Positions 25,730 to 34,827 of a stretch of DNA of 64,000 bases are shown one piece after another; positions within the stretch are counted from its first letter, which is position 1; each line of letters opens with the position of its first letter. Source of the DNA: Roseivivax jejudonensis (GTDB taxonomy: Bacteria > Pseudomonadota > Alphaproteobacteria > Rhodobacterales > Rhodobacteraceae); the NCBI RefSeq assembly GCF_900172265.1, contig NZ_FWFK01000002.1, positions 496,001 to 560,000 on the forward strand, given 5' to 3'. The translations under genes were made by a program, and so were the position numbers. The notes beneath the pieces were generated by a model. It was not told the origin of the DNA. It saw only the letters and a program-made list of their open reading frames with translations, and ran no database searches.

Positions 25730-26626
25730 TCACTCACGAGCGGAGCTATTCACTTCGCAATGACGTCTCCACGCATCGGAGATTTCGCCACCCGTCGCCA
25801 TCCAGACATCGCTGTGACCGGAGATATGCGCGAGCGCTTCGGAGAGGGCCGTTATTCTGTGCGGCACCCCGGAAACATATGGATGAAGCGCGATCGCCAT
25901 GACCCGACCACTGTCCCCACCCTCTTCGTAGAGCACGTCGAACTGGCGGCAGATCATGTCGCGGAACGTGTCGGCCGTGTGGTGAAAACGCTCGAAGACG
26001 GGTTTGTCGTTGATCTGCGTCGAGTACGGGATCGATGTCATCCGGCGCCCCCTCGGGAGGGTCATGGTGTAGGGCTGGTCATCGTTGACCCAGTCGGCGA
26101 CATACTGCACCCCTTCGTCCGCCAGATGCTCGAGGGTCGACCACGTCTCCTGCAAGCCGGCCCCGAGCCAACCTTTCGGACGAATTCCGGTCGCCGCCGC
26201 GATCGTACTCAGCGTATCCGCGATGACCGTCCGTTCCGCGCCCGGCGGAACGGCGTTGAGGCGGGTCGTGTTCGACTGGTTGTGGCCCATGAATTCCCAG
26301 TTTCGCGCCAACGCTTCGCGGATGATGTGGGGATGGTTTTCGCAGACATCGCTGTTGAGCGCCGCGGTTGCCCGAACCCCGAAACGGTCGAGAACCTTCA
26401 TCAATCGGAAAATCCCGACGCGATTGCCGTAATCCCGTGCCGCCCACTCCGGAACGTTCGGAACCGGAGCTTTCCCACCCCTCTCGGACGGGATCGGGGC
26501 ATCGAGCGCGAAGAACTCGATGTTGGGGATCACCCAAAGCGCGACACGGGCGCCACCGGGCAGCGACCACCTTGGACGATCGAAGATCGGAGAATACTCG
26601 AACGGCCCGTAGGACGATGGTTGCAT
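25730..26626 (-). CDS. Polysaccharide deacetylase family protein (PuuE/allantoinase-like)
   Basis: 298 aa, no signal peptide. NodB-homology fold of the PuuE-type: an N-terminal WSLPGGARVALWVIPNIEFF strand, DYGNRVGIFRLMKVLDRFGVRATAALNSDVC with the metal-type Asp, EFMGHNQSNT, and a C-terminal IALHPYVSGVPHRI. This subgroup acts on small amides such as allantoin or uracil-derived compounds rather than on polysaccharide. Genomic context gives no pathway, so the substrate is open. It could also be a xylanase/chitin-deacetylase-like enzyme, though the lack of export argues against this. Confidence 0.75.
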   Translation of the reverse strand: MQPSSYGPFEYSPIFDRPRWSLPGGARVALWVIPNIEFFALDAPIPSERGGKAPVPNVPEWAARDYGNRVGIFRLMKVLDRFGVRATAALNSDVCENHPHIIREALARNWEFMGHNQSNTTRLNAVPPGAERTVIADTLSTIAAATGIRPKGWLGAGLQETWSTLEHLADEGVQYVADWVNDDQPYTMTLPRGRRMTSIPYSTQINDKPVFERFHHTADTFRDMICRQFDVLYEEGGDSGRVMAIALHPYVSGVPHRITALSEALAHISGHSDVWMATGGEISDAWRRHCEVNSSARE

Positions 26627-27394
26627 CGGTCATTCTCCCGCGTACCGCGCCGCCAGCGTCCCGCGACCTGAGCACCTCCGCAGCGTGTCTGGCACTCGGC
26701 AGCAGACACGTGCGTCAACCCACTGCTTCGGCGGCACGAGAGAGCCGGAACTCTGCTATGACATAATCTCGGCCCGGTGGCTGGCCAGCGTGTCTCGACC
26801 ACTCGGCCGCGCCGGGCGCTGCGAAATTGGCATGCGTTCATTCGTCGGATAGCCAAATGCGCGACCTTGAAAGGGTCATTGTGTTCGGCGGGTGAAATCG
26901 TGGCTGACCAATCGCTTGCGGACCGTAGGCAGATGGTTGGCGTCGTGCGGCTCTGCTGGGAGTACAGGATATTGGATAACGCGATGGCAGGCCTCGGCCG
27001 GCTGCCTCGGCAAGAGCGGGTCACGCCACGTCGTGATCGTGCGCCTCTGGCCACGCAGGCTCGGCGTCGGGTCCGGAGAACTCACATGGTCTGGTCGCAA
27101 ACGACCCAGCGACTGCTAGGTAAGTTTGCCTGAAGGACGGATCTTGGCCTCATGTCGATCCGCGGGGGACAGTGCGGAAGATGCCGGGCCTACGATCCGA
27201 GGCGGAGCTGGTTTGATGACCACCAGAAGAGCAAGCATTGGCACGGCGCGATGTGGATGTATCGCCGACGGCGTTCAGCCCGGTGGCATTCGTCAAGACG
27301 CGAACGCATGGAACGCGGCCGCTGGAATGACTGAAGCAACGCTGTGCAGACCGGAAGATGAAGCGACGATCATGACCCGGCACGGTCAGCGCGC
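26627..27394. other. 768-bp gap without a supported gene
   Basis: No frame here has recognisable motifs; the longest (118 codons from 26777) is dominated by Arg/Thr and lacks a ribosome site. No tRNA, no clear repeat or T-tailed hairpin. It may hold promoters for the deacetylase (minus strand) and for the YihY gene (plus strand), or decayed sequence. Confidence 0.5.
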
Positions 27395-28330
27395 ATGAAT
27401 GCCAAGTCGAGCCAAACGACACTCCGGGACACCGTTCTGACCCACGGCGTCGTCAGTGCCGACCCCGAGGATCTTCTCCGCGGCACAGGTTGGCGCGTTC
27501 CCTTGGCCATTTCTCGCGAGGCGGCATTGCGACTCTGGAGCGACGATGCGTTCGGACTGGCAGGCAACGTGGCCTTCCGCGCGCTGCTCGCGCTCTTCCC
27601 GTTCCTGATCTTCACCAGTTCGCTGACCGCTTTCATCGGTGACCGGACGATGGCCAACGACCTCATAGCATTCCTGATCGCGATCGTTCCGGCCGCACTC
27701 GTCGAACCCATCGTATCCGAGGTCGAACAGGTGATGACCGTCCAGCGCGGCGGCGTGCTCAGCATCGGTATCCTTCTCACGATCTGGTTCGCAATCGGCG
27801 GCGTCGACGGCGTGCGTGTTGGTCTCAACCGGGCCTACGGCATACGGGAGACGCGATCGGCTCTGGTGATGTACGGCACCGAGATCGTCGTGGTCGTCCT
27901 CGCCAGCATGGTGCTCGTGCTGGTCGGATACCTGCTCGTTCTCGCTCCGCGCGCGGGGTCGTGGCTCCACGTCCTCCTGCCCGGCTTTGACCCCTCGTCG
28001 GTGTCCGTCGATCTTGTCCGCTACCCCGCAGCGGCGTTCATACTGATCGCGGCGCTGTTCGCGGCACATGTCTTCCTGCCTGCGCGACGCACCCGCTTCT
28101 CCAGCATCTGGCCCGGCGTGGTGTTCACGGTTGCCGCTTGGTCGCTCCTCACGGCGCTTTTCTCCTTCTACCTTTCGAACATTGCCGACTACCGAAGCTA
28201 TTACGCCGGCTTGGCAGGAATTATCGCGGCACTTTACTTCATGTATCTTGCAGCACTCGTTCTGATCTTCGGCGGTGAACTCAATCGAGCCGTCCGCATC
28301 CGGCGCCTGGCTAGAGCCCTGCGCCAATAG
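27395..28330 (+). CDS. YihY/BrkB family inner membrane protein
   Basis: 311 aa with about six hydrophobic segments. The family pattern is clear: an amphipathic start, FGLAGNVAFRALLALFPFLIF, a long hydrophilic loop, then WFAIGGVDGVRVGLNRAYGI, FSSIWPGVVFTVAAWSLLTALFSFYL and YRSYYAGLAGIIAALYFMYLAALVLIFGGELN. YihY-family proteins (formerly annotated ribonuclease BN or virulence factor BrkB) are integral membrane proteins of unsettled function. It is a single gene with no obvious operon partners. Confidence 0.88.
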   Translation: MNAKSSQTTLRDTVLTHGVVSADPEDLLRGTGWRVPLAISREAALRLWSDDAFGLAGNVAFRALLALFPFLIFTSSLTAFIGDRTMANDLIAFLIAIVPAALVEPIVSEVEQVMTVQRGGVLSIGILLTIWFAIGGVDGVRVGLNRAYGIRETRSALVMYGTEIVVVVLASMVLVLVGYLLVLAPRAGSWLHVLLPGFDPSSVSVDLVRYPAAAFILIAALFAAHVFLPARRTRFSSIWPGVVFTVAAWSLLTALFSFYLSNIADYRSYYAGLAGIIAALYFMYLAALVLIFGGELNRAVRIRRLARALRQ

Positions 28331-28851
28331 ATGCGTTTCTTGTCGGCCGGACACTGCGCTTAGATGCAGCCTATTCCGCTTCAACCGGGCGAAGTCGGGA
28401 AACGGGCCTGCTTCGGACACCATGCGCCTCCAGCAAGCTCGGAAACCCCGCACGGTGGCACATCGCGGCGCTGCCTGTCCCGACAGCACCGCTGAGGAAG
28501 TGCTCTGCGCGAAGCCGCTCCCAGCGACGTGGATCAATTTGGGCGACCGGCCCTGACCGGATCTTCAGGTCCGTTTCAGTTTGCTGCAGCGCGGCCAGCA
28601 AAAAATCGGCCGCTCGCTGCGTTTTGGAGCCCGGGTAGCGGTTGCAGGCCAGCTATGCGCACGAAGCACCAATTCGCTGATCCGAGTGTTCTGGGACCCG
28701 TTTCTTCCCCCGGTTCGAGGTCGGGTCCGCGCCAACCGTCGCTGCGGACGTATCGCATCGCTTGCAGCAATGTCGCCATCCTTTTGGGGGACGCCCGTGT
28801 CCACTCCGAAACATGACGACAATTCAGACCGTTACGGCCAACTGGCGAGGT
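28331..28851. other. 521-bp gap before the tRNA gene
   Basis: Nothing I can support: short open frames on both strands lack motifs and ribosome sites. It contains no integrase remnant and no second copy of the tRNA 3' end that would mark an attachment site. Confidence 0.45.
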
Positions 28852-28941
28852 TGGCGGAGGCTGAGGGATTCGAACCCTCGGACCCCGTGAAGGGTCAACG
28901 GTTTTCAAGACCGCCGCATTCGACCGCTCTGCCAAGCCTCC
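28852..28941 (-). tRNA. tRNA-Ser (anticodon TGA)
   Basis: 90-nt cloverleaf on the minus strand with 5' GGAGGCT paired to 3' AGCCTCC, discriminator G and encoded CCA. The anticodon arm reads CGGTCTTGAAAACCG (anticodon TGA, reading UCA/UCN), the variable arm is long (TTGACCCTTCACGGGGTC), and the T arm is GAGGGTTCGAATCCCTC. The long variable arm confirms a serine class II tRNA. Confidence 0.95.
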
Positions 28942-29145
28942 AATCCGGACGGGGTAGTCGGCTGCGCGCGATTCGGGAAGACGGTCGCGAAAATGCACGG
29001 CCGCCGCGCAACGGGCTTCCCTTGATGCCGGGTTCCCGCTACCATCGCCGCAGCGTCAAGAGGCAGGCGCACCCGCGCGCGACCAGCAGACCGGACAACC
29101 GGCAGTGCGAGCGGACCGAGAGACAGGCAAGGGCGAGCAGATCAG

Positions 29146-30078
29146 ATGCATTCTTGGGACCGATCCCGTCGGACACGCGGCCGCGCAGGCGTTGCAGTCC
29201 TCGCGCTCACGCTCGGGCTCGCAGGCTGCGACAGCGCCTCGATGCCGGGCTTCCTTAAACCAAAGGCCGGCAACGGGGACGAGGCGGCAACGCTCGACGC
29301 CGGCGGCGCACGCGGCGGCCGGCTGGTCGAACGCGACATCGAGGCCCCGGAGGTCTTCCAGGCGACGACGCGCGGGCTCTGGGACGGGCGGCCGTCGCTC
29401 GGCGGCGTCTGGGTCGCCCACCCGGAGGTCAAGGAGCCCGAACGCGTCATCATCCGCAACCAGGAGAACGGCCAGTTCGTGATTGGCGCGCTGTTCAAGC
29501 GCGAGCGCGAAACGCCGGGCCCGGCGCTGCAGGTGTCCTCAGACGCCGCCGCGGCGATCGGGATGCTGGCTGGCCAGCCGGCCGAGCTCAACGTCGTGGC
29601 GTTGCGGCGCGAAGAGGTGAGCGCCCCGGGCGAGAGCATGCCGATCGCCGCGAGCGATGCGGGCACGGCGGGCCTCGACGGCGCGGAGGATGTCGAGACC
29701 AGCGCGCTCGACCCGGTCGCCGCGTCGGCCGAAGCCGCCCTCGCCCCCGCCCCCCAGACGCCGCAGGCCGACGCGCCCGAGCAGGTGGCGGCCGCGTCGC
29801 CGGCGCCGGAGACGATCGAGGTCGCACCGCGCCCGAGTGGCGGCCTCGACAAGCCGTATCTGCAGATCGGCATCTTCAGTGTCGAACAGAACGCCGAGAA
29901 CACGGCCGAGGCGATGCGGCAGGCCGGCATGGTCCCGACCGTCAAGAAGCAGAGCTCGAGCGGCAAGACGTTCTGGCGCGTGGTCGTGGGACCGGCGCAG
30001 TCCGCCTCCGAACGCGCGACGCTACTGAGCACGATCAAGGACAGCGGCTTCACCGACGCCTACGCCGTGACGAACTGA
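29146..30078 (+). CDS. SPOR-domain lipoprotein
   Basis: 310 aa. A positively charged start and hydrophobic run end in the lipobox LGLAGC, so it is predicted to be an outer- or inner-membrane lipoprotein. A middle region rich in Ala, Glu and Pro links to a C-terminal SPOR domain (about 233-310: YLQIGIFSVEQNAENTAEAM, then FWRVVVGPAQSASE) that binds denuded peptidoglycan at division sites. The neighbouring D-Ala-D-Ala carboxypeptidase supports a role in cell-wall remodelling; the pair is conserved next to tmk and holB in many Rhodobacteraceae to my knowledge. Confidence 0.85.
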   Translation: MHSWDRSRRTRGRAGVAVLALTLGLAGCDSASMPGFLKPKAGNGDEAATLDAGGARGGRLVERDIEAPEVFQATTRGLWDGRPSLGGVWVAHPEVKEPERVIIRNQENGQFVIGALFKRERETPGPALQVSSDAAAAIGMLAGQPAELNVVALRREEVSAPGESMPIAASDAGTAGLDGAEDVETSALDPVAASAEAALAPAPQTPQADAPEQVAAASPAPETIEVAPRPSGGLDKPYLQIGIFSVEQNAENTAEAMRQAGMVPTVKKQSSSGKTFWRVVVGPAQSASERATLLSTIKDSGFTDAYAVTN

Positions 30079-30107
30079 GCGGGCGCGCGATCGTGATGCC
30101 CCGAACC

Positions 30108-30138
30108 GGCGGGCGCGGACTCCCGGTCCGCGCCCGCC
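30108..30138 (+). terminator. Strong hairpin after the SPOR gene
   Basis: A 13-bp perfect GC-rich stem (GGCGGGCGCGGAC with GTCCGCGCCCGCC) and a 5-nt loop TCCCG, 30 bp after the stop of the SPOR gene and before the next ribosome site. There is no T-run, so a terminator in the loose sense. Confidence 0.55.
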
Positions 30139-30175
30139 TGCGTTAGACGATAGGGTGCTGCCCGAAGGAGGAGCC

Positions 30176-31342
30176 ATGCCGATTCTCAGATCCCTCGCCG
30201 CCGTGCTCATCGCCGGTCTCGCCTTCGCCCAGCCCGCGCAGGCCTTCGATACCAGCGCCCGGGCCGCCTACGTGCTCGACCAGAAGACCGGGACGGTGCT
30301 TCTGTCGAAAAACGCCGACGAGGCGTTGCCGCCGGCCTCGATGTCCAAGCTGATGACGCTCTACATGGCGTTCGAAGCCATCCGCGAGGGCCGGCTGTCG
30401 CTCGACGAGACCCTGCCGGTATCGAGCCACGCCGCCAGCTACGGCGGATCGACCATGTTCCTCGACACGACCGACCGCGTGAGCGTCGAGGACCTGCTGC
30501 GCGGGATCGTCGTGCTGTCGGGTAACGACGCCTGCGCCGTTCTCGCCGAGGCGCTGTCGCCCGACGGGACCGAGCGCGGCTTCGCCGAACTCATGACCCG
30601 GCGGGGGCAACAACTCGGTTTGACCAACTCGGTTTTCAAGAACTCGAACGGCTGGCCGGCCGAGGGGCACGTCATGTCGATGCGCGATCTCGCGCTGCTG
30701 GCGAACCACCTGATCGAGGATTTCCCCGACTTCTACCCGATGTTCGCCGAGCAGCGCTTCGAATTCGACGGACGCGCCCCGGCGAACGTGAATAACCGCA
30801 ACCCGCTTCTCGGGCTCGGCATCGGCGCCGACGGCCTCAAGACGGGTCACACGCAGGCCGCCGGCTATGGCCTCGTGGGCTCGGCCCAGCAGGGCGATCG
30901 CCGGGTGATCTTCGCGTTGACCGGCCTCGACTCGACGCGCGCCCGTGCCGAGGAAAGCGAGGCGATCGTCAACTGGGCCTTCCGCCAGTTCGCGGAGAAG
31001 ACGATCACCGAGGCCGGCAGCCGGATCGCCACTGCCGACGTCTTCATGGGCGCAAGCGAGTCCGTGGGGCTGGTCGCGCAGGAGGACGTGGCGCTTCTGG
31101 TGCCCGTCCTGACCGGCGCACCGCTCGAGGCCGAAGTCGTCTATACCGGCCCGCTGCAGGCGCCGATCGCCGAGGGCCAGCGCCTTGCCGAGCTCATCAT
31201 CCGTCCCGAGGGCTTGCCAGAGCACCGTGTGCCGCTCGTCGCCGAAAGCGCGGTGTCTGGCGCGGGTTTCGTTAACCGGGTGATGACGGTCGCCGGCGTA
31301 CTCCTGCGGAGGTTCGGGCCTTCTCCGCAGGACGTGATGTAA
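30176..31342 (+). CDS. D-alanyl-D-alanine carboxypeptidase (DacA/DacC type, PBP5 family)
   Basis: 388 aa from the ATG at 30176, with GAAGGAGG just upstream. Signal peptide (AAVLIAGLAFAQPAQA), then the serine-peptidase S11 motifs: active-site SxxK as SMSK, SxN as SGN, and KTG in LKTGHT. A C-terminal beta domain follows (about 285-388). It trims the terminal D-Ala from peptidoglycan stem peptides in the periplasm. Its last base overlaps the tmk start codon, so the two are cotranscribed. Confidence 0.92.
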   Translation: MPILRSLAAVLIAGLAFAQPAQAFDTSARAAYVLDQKTGTVLLSKNADEALPPASMSKLMTLYMAFEAIREGRLSLDETLPVSSHAASYGGSTMFLDTTDRVSVEDLLRGIVVLSGNDACAVLAEALSPDGTERGFAELMTRRGQQLGLTNSVFKNSNGWPAEGHVMSMRDLALLANHLIEDFPDFYPMFAEQRFEFDGRAPANVNNRNPLLGLGIGADGLKTGHTQAAGYGLVGSAQQGDRRVIFALTGLDSTRARAEESEAIVNWAFRQFAEKTITEAGSRIATADVFMGASESVGLVAQEDVALLVPVLTGAPLEAEVVYTGPLQAPIAEGQRLAELIIRPEGLPEHRVPLVAESAVSGAGFVNRVMTVAGVLLRRFGPSPQDVM

Positions 31343-31980
31343 TGAGCGATGGAAAGTACGGGGCATTCCTGACGTTCGAGGGTATCGACGGCAGCGGCAA
31401 GTCCACGCAGGCAAGACGGCTCGCTGACGCGCTGCGCCAATCCGGTCACGACGTCCTGCTGACGCGCGAACCGGGCGGCAGCCCCGGGGCGGAGGAGATC
31501 CGCTCCCTGCTTCTCCACGGCGAACCGGACCGCTGGTCGGCCGAAACCGAACTCCTGATGTTCACCGCCGCGCGCCGCGACCACGTGGAGCGGACGATCC
31601 AGCCCGCGCTCGAGGCCGGGAAGGTGGTCATTTGCGACCGGTTCGTCGATTCCACCCGCGTCTACCAGGGGATCACGCGCGGCGATCTGCGTGCGAAGGT
31701 CGACACCCTGCACGCGCTGATGATCGGGCTCGAGGCCGATCTGAGCTTCCTGATCGACATCAATCCCAATATCGCGCTGGCCCGCGCCACCCGTCGCATC
31801 GGCGCCGAGGCCCGGTTCGAGAGCTTCGGGATCGAACTGCAGGCGACCCTGCGTGCCGGATTCCTGAACCTTGCGAACCGCAGCCGGCGGTTTCGCGTCA
31901 TCGCCGGCAACCGCTCGGAGGACGAAGTCCATGCCGACGTGGCGCGCATCGCCGAGACATGGCTGGGCCCGAACGGATGA
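31342..31980 (+). CDS. tmk: Thymidylate kinase
   Basis: 212 aa. Phosphorylates dTMP to dTDP. P-loop EGIDGSGKSTQ near residue 12, TREPGGSPGAEEIRSLLL, DRFVDSTRVYQG, and the LID-proximal RRIGAEARFESFG region. The ATG shares a base with the carboxypeptidase stop and the gene overlaps holB by 4 nt (ATGA), giving a coupled dac-tmk-holB string that is common in this family. Confidence 0.95.
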   Translation: MSDGKYGAFLTFEGIDGSGKSTQARRLADALRQSGHDVLLTREPGGSPGAEEIRSLLLHGEPDRWSAETELLMFTAARRDHVERTIQPALEAGKVVICDRFVDSTRVYQGITRGDLRAKVDTLHALMIGLEADLSFLIDINPNIALARATRRIGAEARFESFGIELQATLRAGFLNLANRSRRFRVIAGNRSEDEVHADVARIAETWLGPNG

Positions 31981-33110
31981 GCGACAGCGCCCTGCCCGAG
32001 CCAGACCGCGTCGAAGGCGCCCCGCATCCGCGCGAGACCGAGCGGCTGATCGGCCAGGAGACGGCAGAGGCCGCGTTCCTGCGCGCAGTCGCCGGCGACC
32101 GCCTGCATCACGCGTGGCTGCTCATCGGGCCGGAGGGCGTGGGAAAGGCGACGCTGGCGTGGCGCATCGCGCGCTGGCTGATCGCGACGCCGCCGGAGAC
32201 GGGCAACGGGCTGTTCGGCGCTCCGCCCCCGCCCGCGACGCTGGATGTCGACGCCGACCATCCCGTCGCGCGGCGGCTCCGCGCGATGTCCGAGCCGGGC
32301 CTGTTCCTTTTGCGCCGAGGCGCCAACGAGAAGGGCGACCGCCTCGCATCCGAGATCCGGGTTGCCGAGGTGCGCGAGCTGAAACGCCGCATGTCGCTGA
32401 GCGCCGCGGACGGCGGACGCAGGGTCATCCTCGTGGATTCCGCAGACGAGATGAATACGAACGCGGCGAACGCGCTGCTGAAGCTTCTGGAGGAGCCGCC
32501 GGCGAACACGGTGCTGCTGCTCGTCTGCCATCGACCGGCGCGGCTTCTGCCCACGATCCGGTCGCGGTGCAGAGAGGTGCGGCTGTCTCCGCTCGGCCCC
32601 GAAGACATGGCCGACGCGCTGGCGCAGGCCGGCGCCGCGGTGTCACCGCAGGACAGTGCGGCGCTGACCGAGCTGTCGGGCGGCTCTGTCGGCGCGGCGA
32701 TGCGCCTGCTGACGCTTGGCGGACTCGACCTCTACGGCGCGCTCATGCAGGTGTTGGCCTCCCTGCCCGATCTCGATCGGCCGCGGGCCCTCGCGCTCGC
32801 GGATCGGGTGGCGGCGCGCGGACACGAGAGCGAGCTGGAACTGCTGCTGTCGTTGACCGATCTCGCGCTCGCCCGCCTCGCGCGGACCGGGGTCACGGGC
32901 ACACCGCCCGACCGCCCCGCGCATCCGGAGGAACCGCGGCTGCTCGCCCGCCTCGCGCCCGACCCGCGCGCCGGCCGCGCCTGGGCCGAGATCGCGCAGA
33001 GCGCCGGAGAGCGCGCGCGCCGCGGCAGGGCAGTCAACATCGACGGGGCGGCGCTGGTCTTCGACATGCTCGCACGGATCCGCGAAACCGCGGCCGGGAT
33101 CGCGGCCTGA
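31977..33110 (+). CDS. holB: DNA polymerase III delta' subunit
   Basis: 377 aa clamp-loader subunit. Walker A-like GPEGVGKATLAWRIARWL, then EIRVAEVRELKRRMSLSAADGG, the VILVDSADEMNTNAANALLKLLEEPP segment and IRSRCREVRLSPL with the SRC motif. The zinc-binding Cys cluster of the E. coli protein is not present; an acidic/Pro-rich insert replaces it, as usual in Alphaproteobacteria. Start overlaps tmk; an earlier in-frame start would lie inside tmk. Confidence 0.93.
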   Translation: MSDSALPEPDRVEGAPHPRETERLIGQETAEAAFLRAVAGDRLHHAWLLIGPEGVGKATLAWRIARWLIATPPETGNGLFGAPPPPATLDVDADHPVARRLRAMSEPGLFLLRRGANEKGDRLASEIRVAEVRELKRRMSLSAADGGRRVILVDSADEMNTNAANALLKLLEEPPANTVLLLVCHRPARLLPTIRSRCREVRLSPLGPEDMADALAQAGAAVSPQDSAALTELSGGSVGAAMRLLTLGGLDLYGALMQVLASLPDLDRPRALALADRVAARGHESELELLLSLTDLALARLARTGVTGTPPDRPAHPEEPRLLARLAPDPRAGRAWAEIAQSAGERARRGRAVNIDGAALVFDMLARIRETAAGIAA

Positions 33111-33198
33111 GGCCCCGCGCAGCGGCGCGCCGCCTTGACCCTTTCCCAGCGATCCTAGATACCCGCTCCGACCCCGTGCGAGAGAGAGGACGCGGCCC

Positions 33199-34002
33199 GT
33201 GAGCGACGCTCTCATCACCGACAGCCATTGCCATCTCGACTTTCCCGACTTCGCCGATACGCGCGACGAGGTGATCGCCCGCGCACTCGACGCTGGCGTG
33301 CACCGGATGGTCACGATCTGCACGCGTCTGCGGAACGAACCCGCCGTGCGCGCGATCGCCGAGGCCAACGACCCCGTCTTCTACGCGGCCGGCACGCATC
33401 CTATGTCCGCTGCCGAGGAACCGATGGCGACCGTCGATGAGCTGGTCGCGCTGACGCAGCACCCGAAATTCGTGGCTATCGGCGAGACCGGGCTCGACTA
33501 CCACTACACCGCCGAAAGCGCGGATGTTCAGAAACGCAGCCTCGAGATCCACATCGCCGCGGCGCAGGAAACCCAGCTGCCGCTCGTCATTCATGCGCGC
33601 GACGCGGATGACGACATGGCCGAAATCCTTGCGCGAAACTTCAAGTCGCGCCCCTATCCCTGCGTCATGCATTGCTTTTCATCAGGCGCGGCGCTGGCGC
33701 GGACGGCGCTCGACTGCGGCTTCTACCTGTCGATGTCGGGGATCGCGGCGTTCCCGAAATCGACAGAGCTTCGCGAGATCTTCGCCCTCGCGCCGCGCGA
33801 CCGCATCCTCGTCGAGACGGACAGTCCGTACCTCGCGCCGCCGCCCTACCGCGGCAAGCGCAACGAGCCCTCCTACACCGTGCAAACCGCGCGTGTCGGC
33901 GCCGATCTGTTCGAGATGAGCTACGAGGCTTTCGCCGCGCAGACCGAGGCCAATTTCGATCGGCTCTTCGCCAAGGCCGCCCGCTGGGCCGAGGCCGCAT
34001 GA
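33199..34002 (+). CDS. TatD family metal-dependent hydrolase
   Basis: 267 aa from a GTG at 33199 preceded by GAGAGAGGA. TIM-barrel hydrolase with DSHCHLDFPDF, AIGETGLDYHY, LPLVIHARDADDD, MHCFSSG and the closing ETDSPYLAP metal ligands. TatD proteins are 3'-5' exonucleases acting in DNA repair or quality control. This is the usual gene after holB in Alphaproteobacteria. It overlaps the following MBL gene by 4 nt. Confidence 0.93.
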   Translation: MSDALITDSHCHLDFPDFADTRDEVIARALDAGVHRMVTICTRLRNEPAVRAIAEANDPVFYAAGTHPMSAAEEPMATVDELVALTQHPKFVAIGETGLDYHYTAESADVQKRSLEIHIAAAQETQLPLVIHARDADDDMAEILARNFKSRPYPCVMHCFSSGAALARTALDCGFYLSMSGIAAFPKSTELREIFALAPRDRILVETDSPYLAPPPYRGKRNEPSYTVQTARVGADLFEMSYEAFAAQTEANFDRLFAKAARWAEAA

Positions 34003-34799
34003 GCGGGGAACTGCGATTCACCATTCTCGGCTGCGGCTCCTCCGGAGGCGTTCCGCGGCTCGGCGGCCTGTGGGGCGCGTGCGATCCGGACAACCCGCGC
34101 AACGCCCGCCGGCGCTGTTCCATCCTGATCGAGCGGGAGACCGAGGCAGGCACCACCACCGTGCTGATCGACACCTCGCCCGACTTGCGCGCGCAACTGC
34201 TCGACGCCGGCATCGGGCGGCTCGACGGCGTGGTCTACACCCACGCCCACGCCGACCACGTGCACGGGATCGACGACCTGCGGATGATCGTCTTCAACAT
34301 GCGCCAGCGGCTTCGCGTCTGGGCGGACGAGCCGACGCGCGACGCGCTGTTCGAGCGGTTCGGCTACGCCTTCACCCAGCCCGAAGGCAGCCACTATCCG
34401 CCGATCCTCGACATGCACGAGATCGACGGCCCTGTCACGGTCGATGGCGCCGGTGGTGACGTCACGCTGACCCCGTTCCTTGTCCATCACGGCAGCATCG
34501 ACGCGCTCGGGTTTCGGGTGAACGATGTCGCCTATCTCCCTGATGTAGCCGAGATTCCCGATGCCGCGTGGCCCACGCTGAAGGACCTTGACTGCTGGAT
34601 CCTCGATGCGCTCCGGCGCGATCCGCACCCGACGCATGCGCACCTCGCGAAGTCGCTGGACTGGATCGAGGCCGCGGCCCCGCGTCGCGCAGTGCTGACC
34701 AACATGCACATCGATCTGGACTACGCGACGCTGGAGGCCGAGACGCCCGCACACGTGACGCCCGCCTATGACGGGCTGACGCTGCGGTTCCCGTTGTGA
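33999..34799 (+). CDS. MBL-fold hydrolase, PhnP-like
   Basis: 266 aa; the start overlaps the tatD stop. A metallo-beta-lactamase fold of the PhnP/phosphodiesterase group: FTILGCGSSGGVPRLGG at the N-terminus, then VYTHAHADHVHGIDDLR as the zinc motif, and VLTNMHIDLDY near the end carrying a further ligand His. PhnP hydrolyses cyclic phosphates, but no phn genes are near; the holB-tatD-MBL string is conserved in Alphaproteobacteria and the enzyme there has no settled substrate. Confidence 0.9.
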   Translation: MSGELRFTILGCGSSGGVPRLGGLWGACDPDNPRNARRRCSILIERETEAGTTTVLIDTSPDLRAQLLDAGIGRLDGVVYTHAHADHVHGIDDLRMIVFNMRQRLRVWADEPTRDALFERFGYAFTQPEGSHYPPILDMHEIDGPVTVDGAGGDVTLTPFLVHHGSIDALGFRVNDVAYLPDVAEIPDAAWPTLKDLDCWILDALRRDPHPTHAHLAKSLDWIEAAAPRRAVLTNMHIDLDYATLEAETPAHVTPAYDGLTLRFPL

Positions 34800-34827
34800 G
34801 CGGCGCCGCGACCGTCCGGCGGTCCTG

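Noticed and set aside
26777-27133. 118-codon frame in the gap before the YihY gene
   Set aside because: Composition typical of translated noncoding DNA; no start signal or motif.
28852-28941. tRNA-Ser as integration site of a genomic island
   Set aside because: No integrase gene, no repeated tRNA 3' end within reach, and ordinary conserved genes follow.
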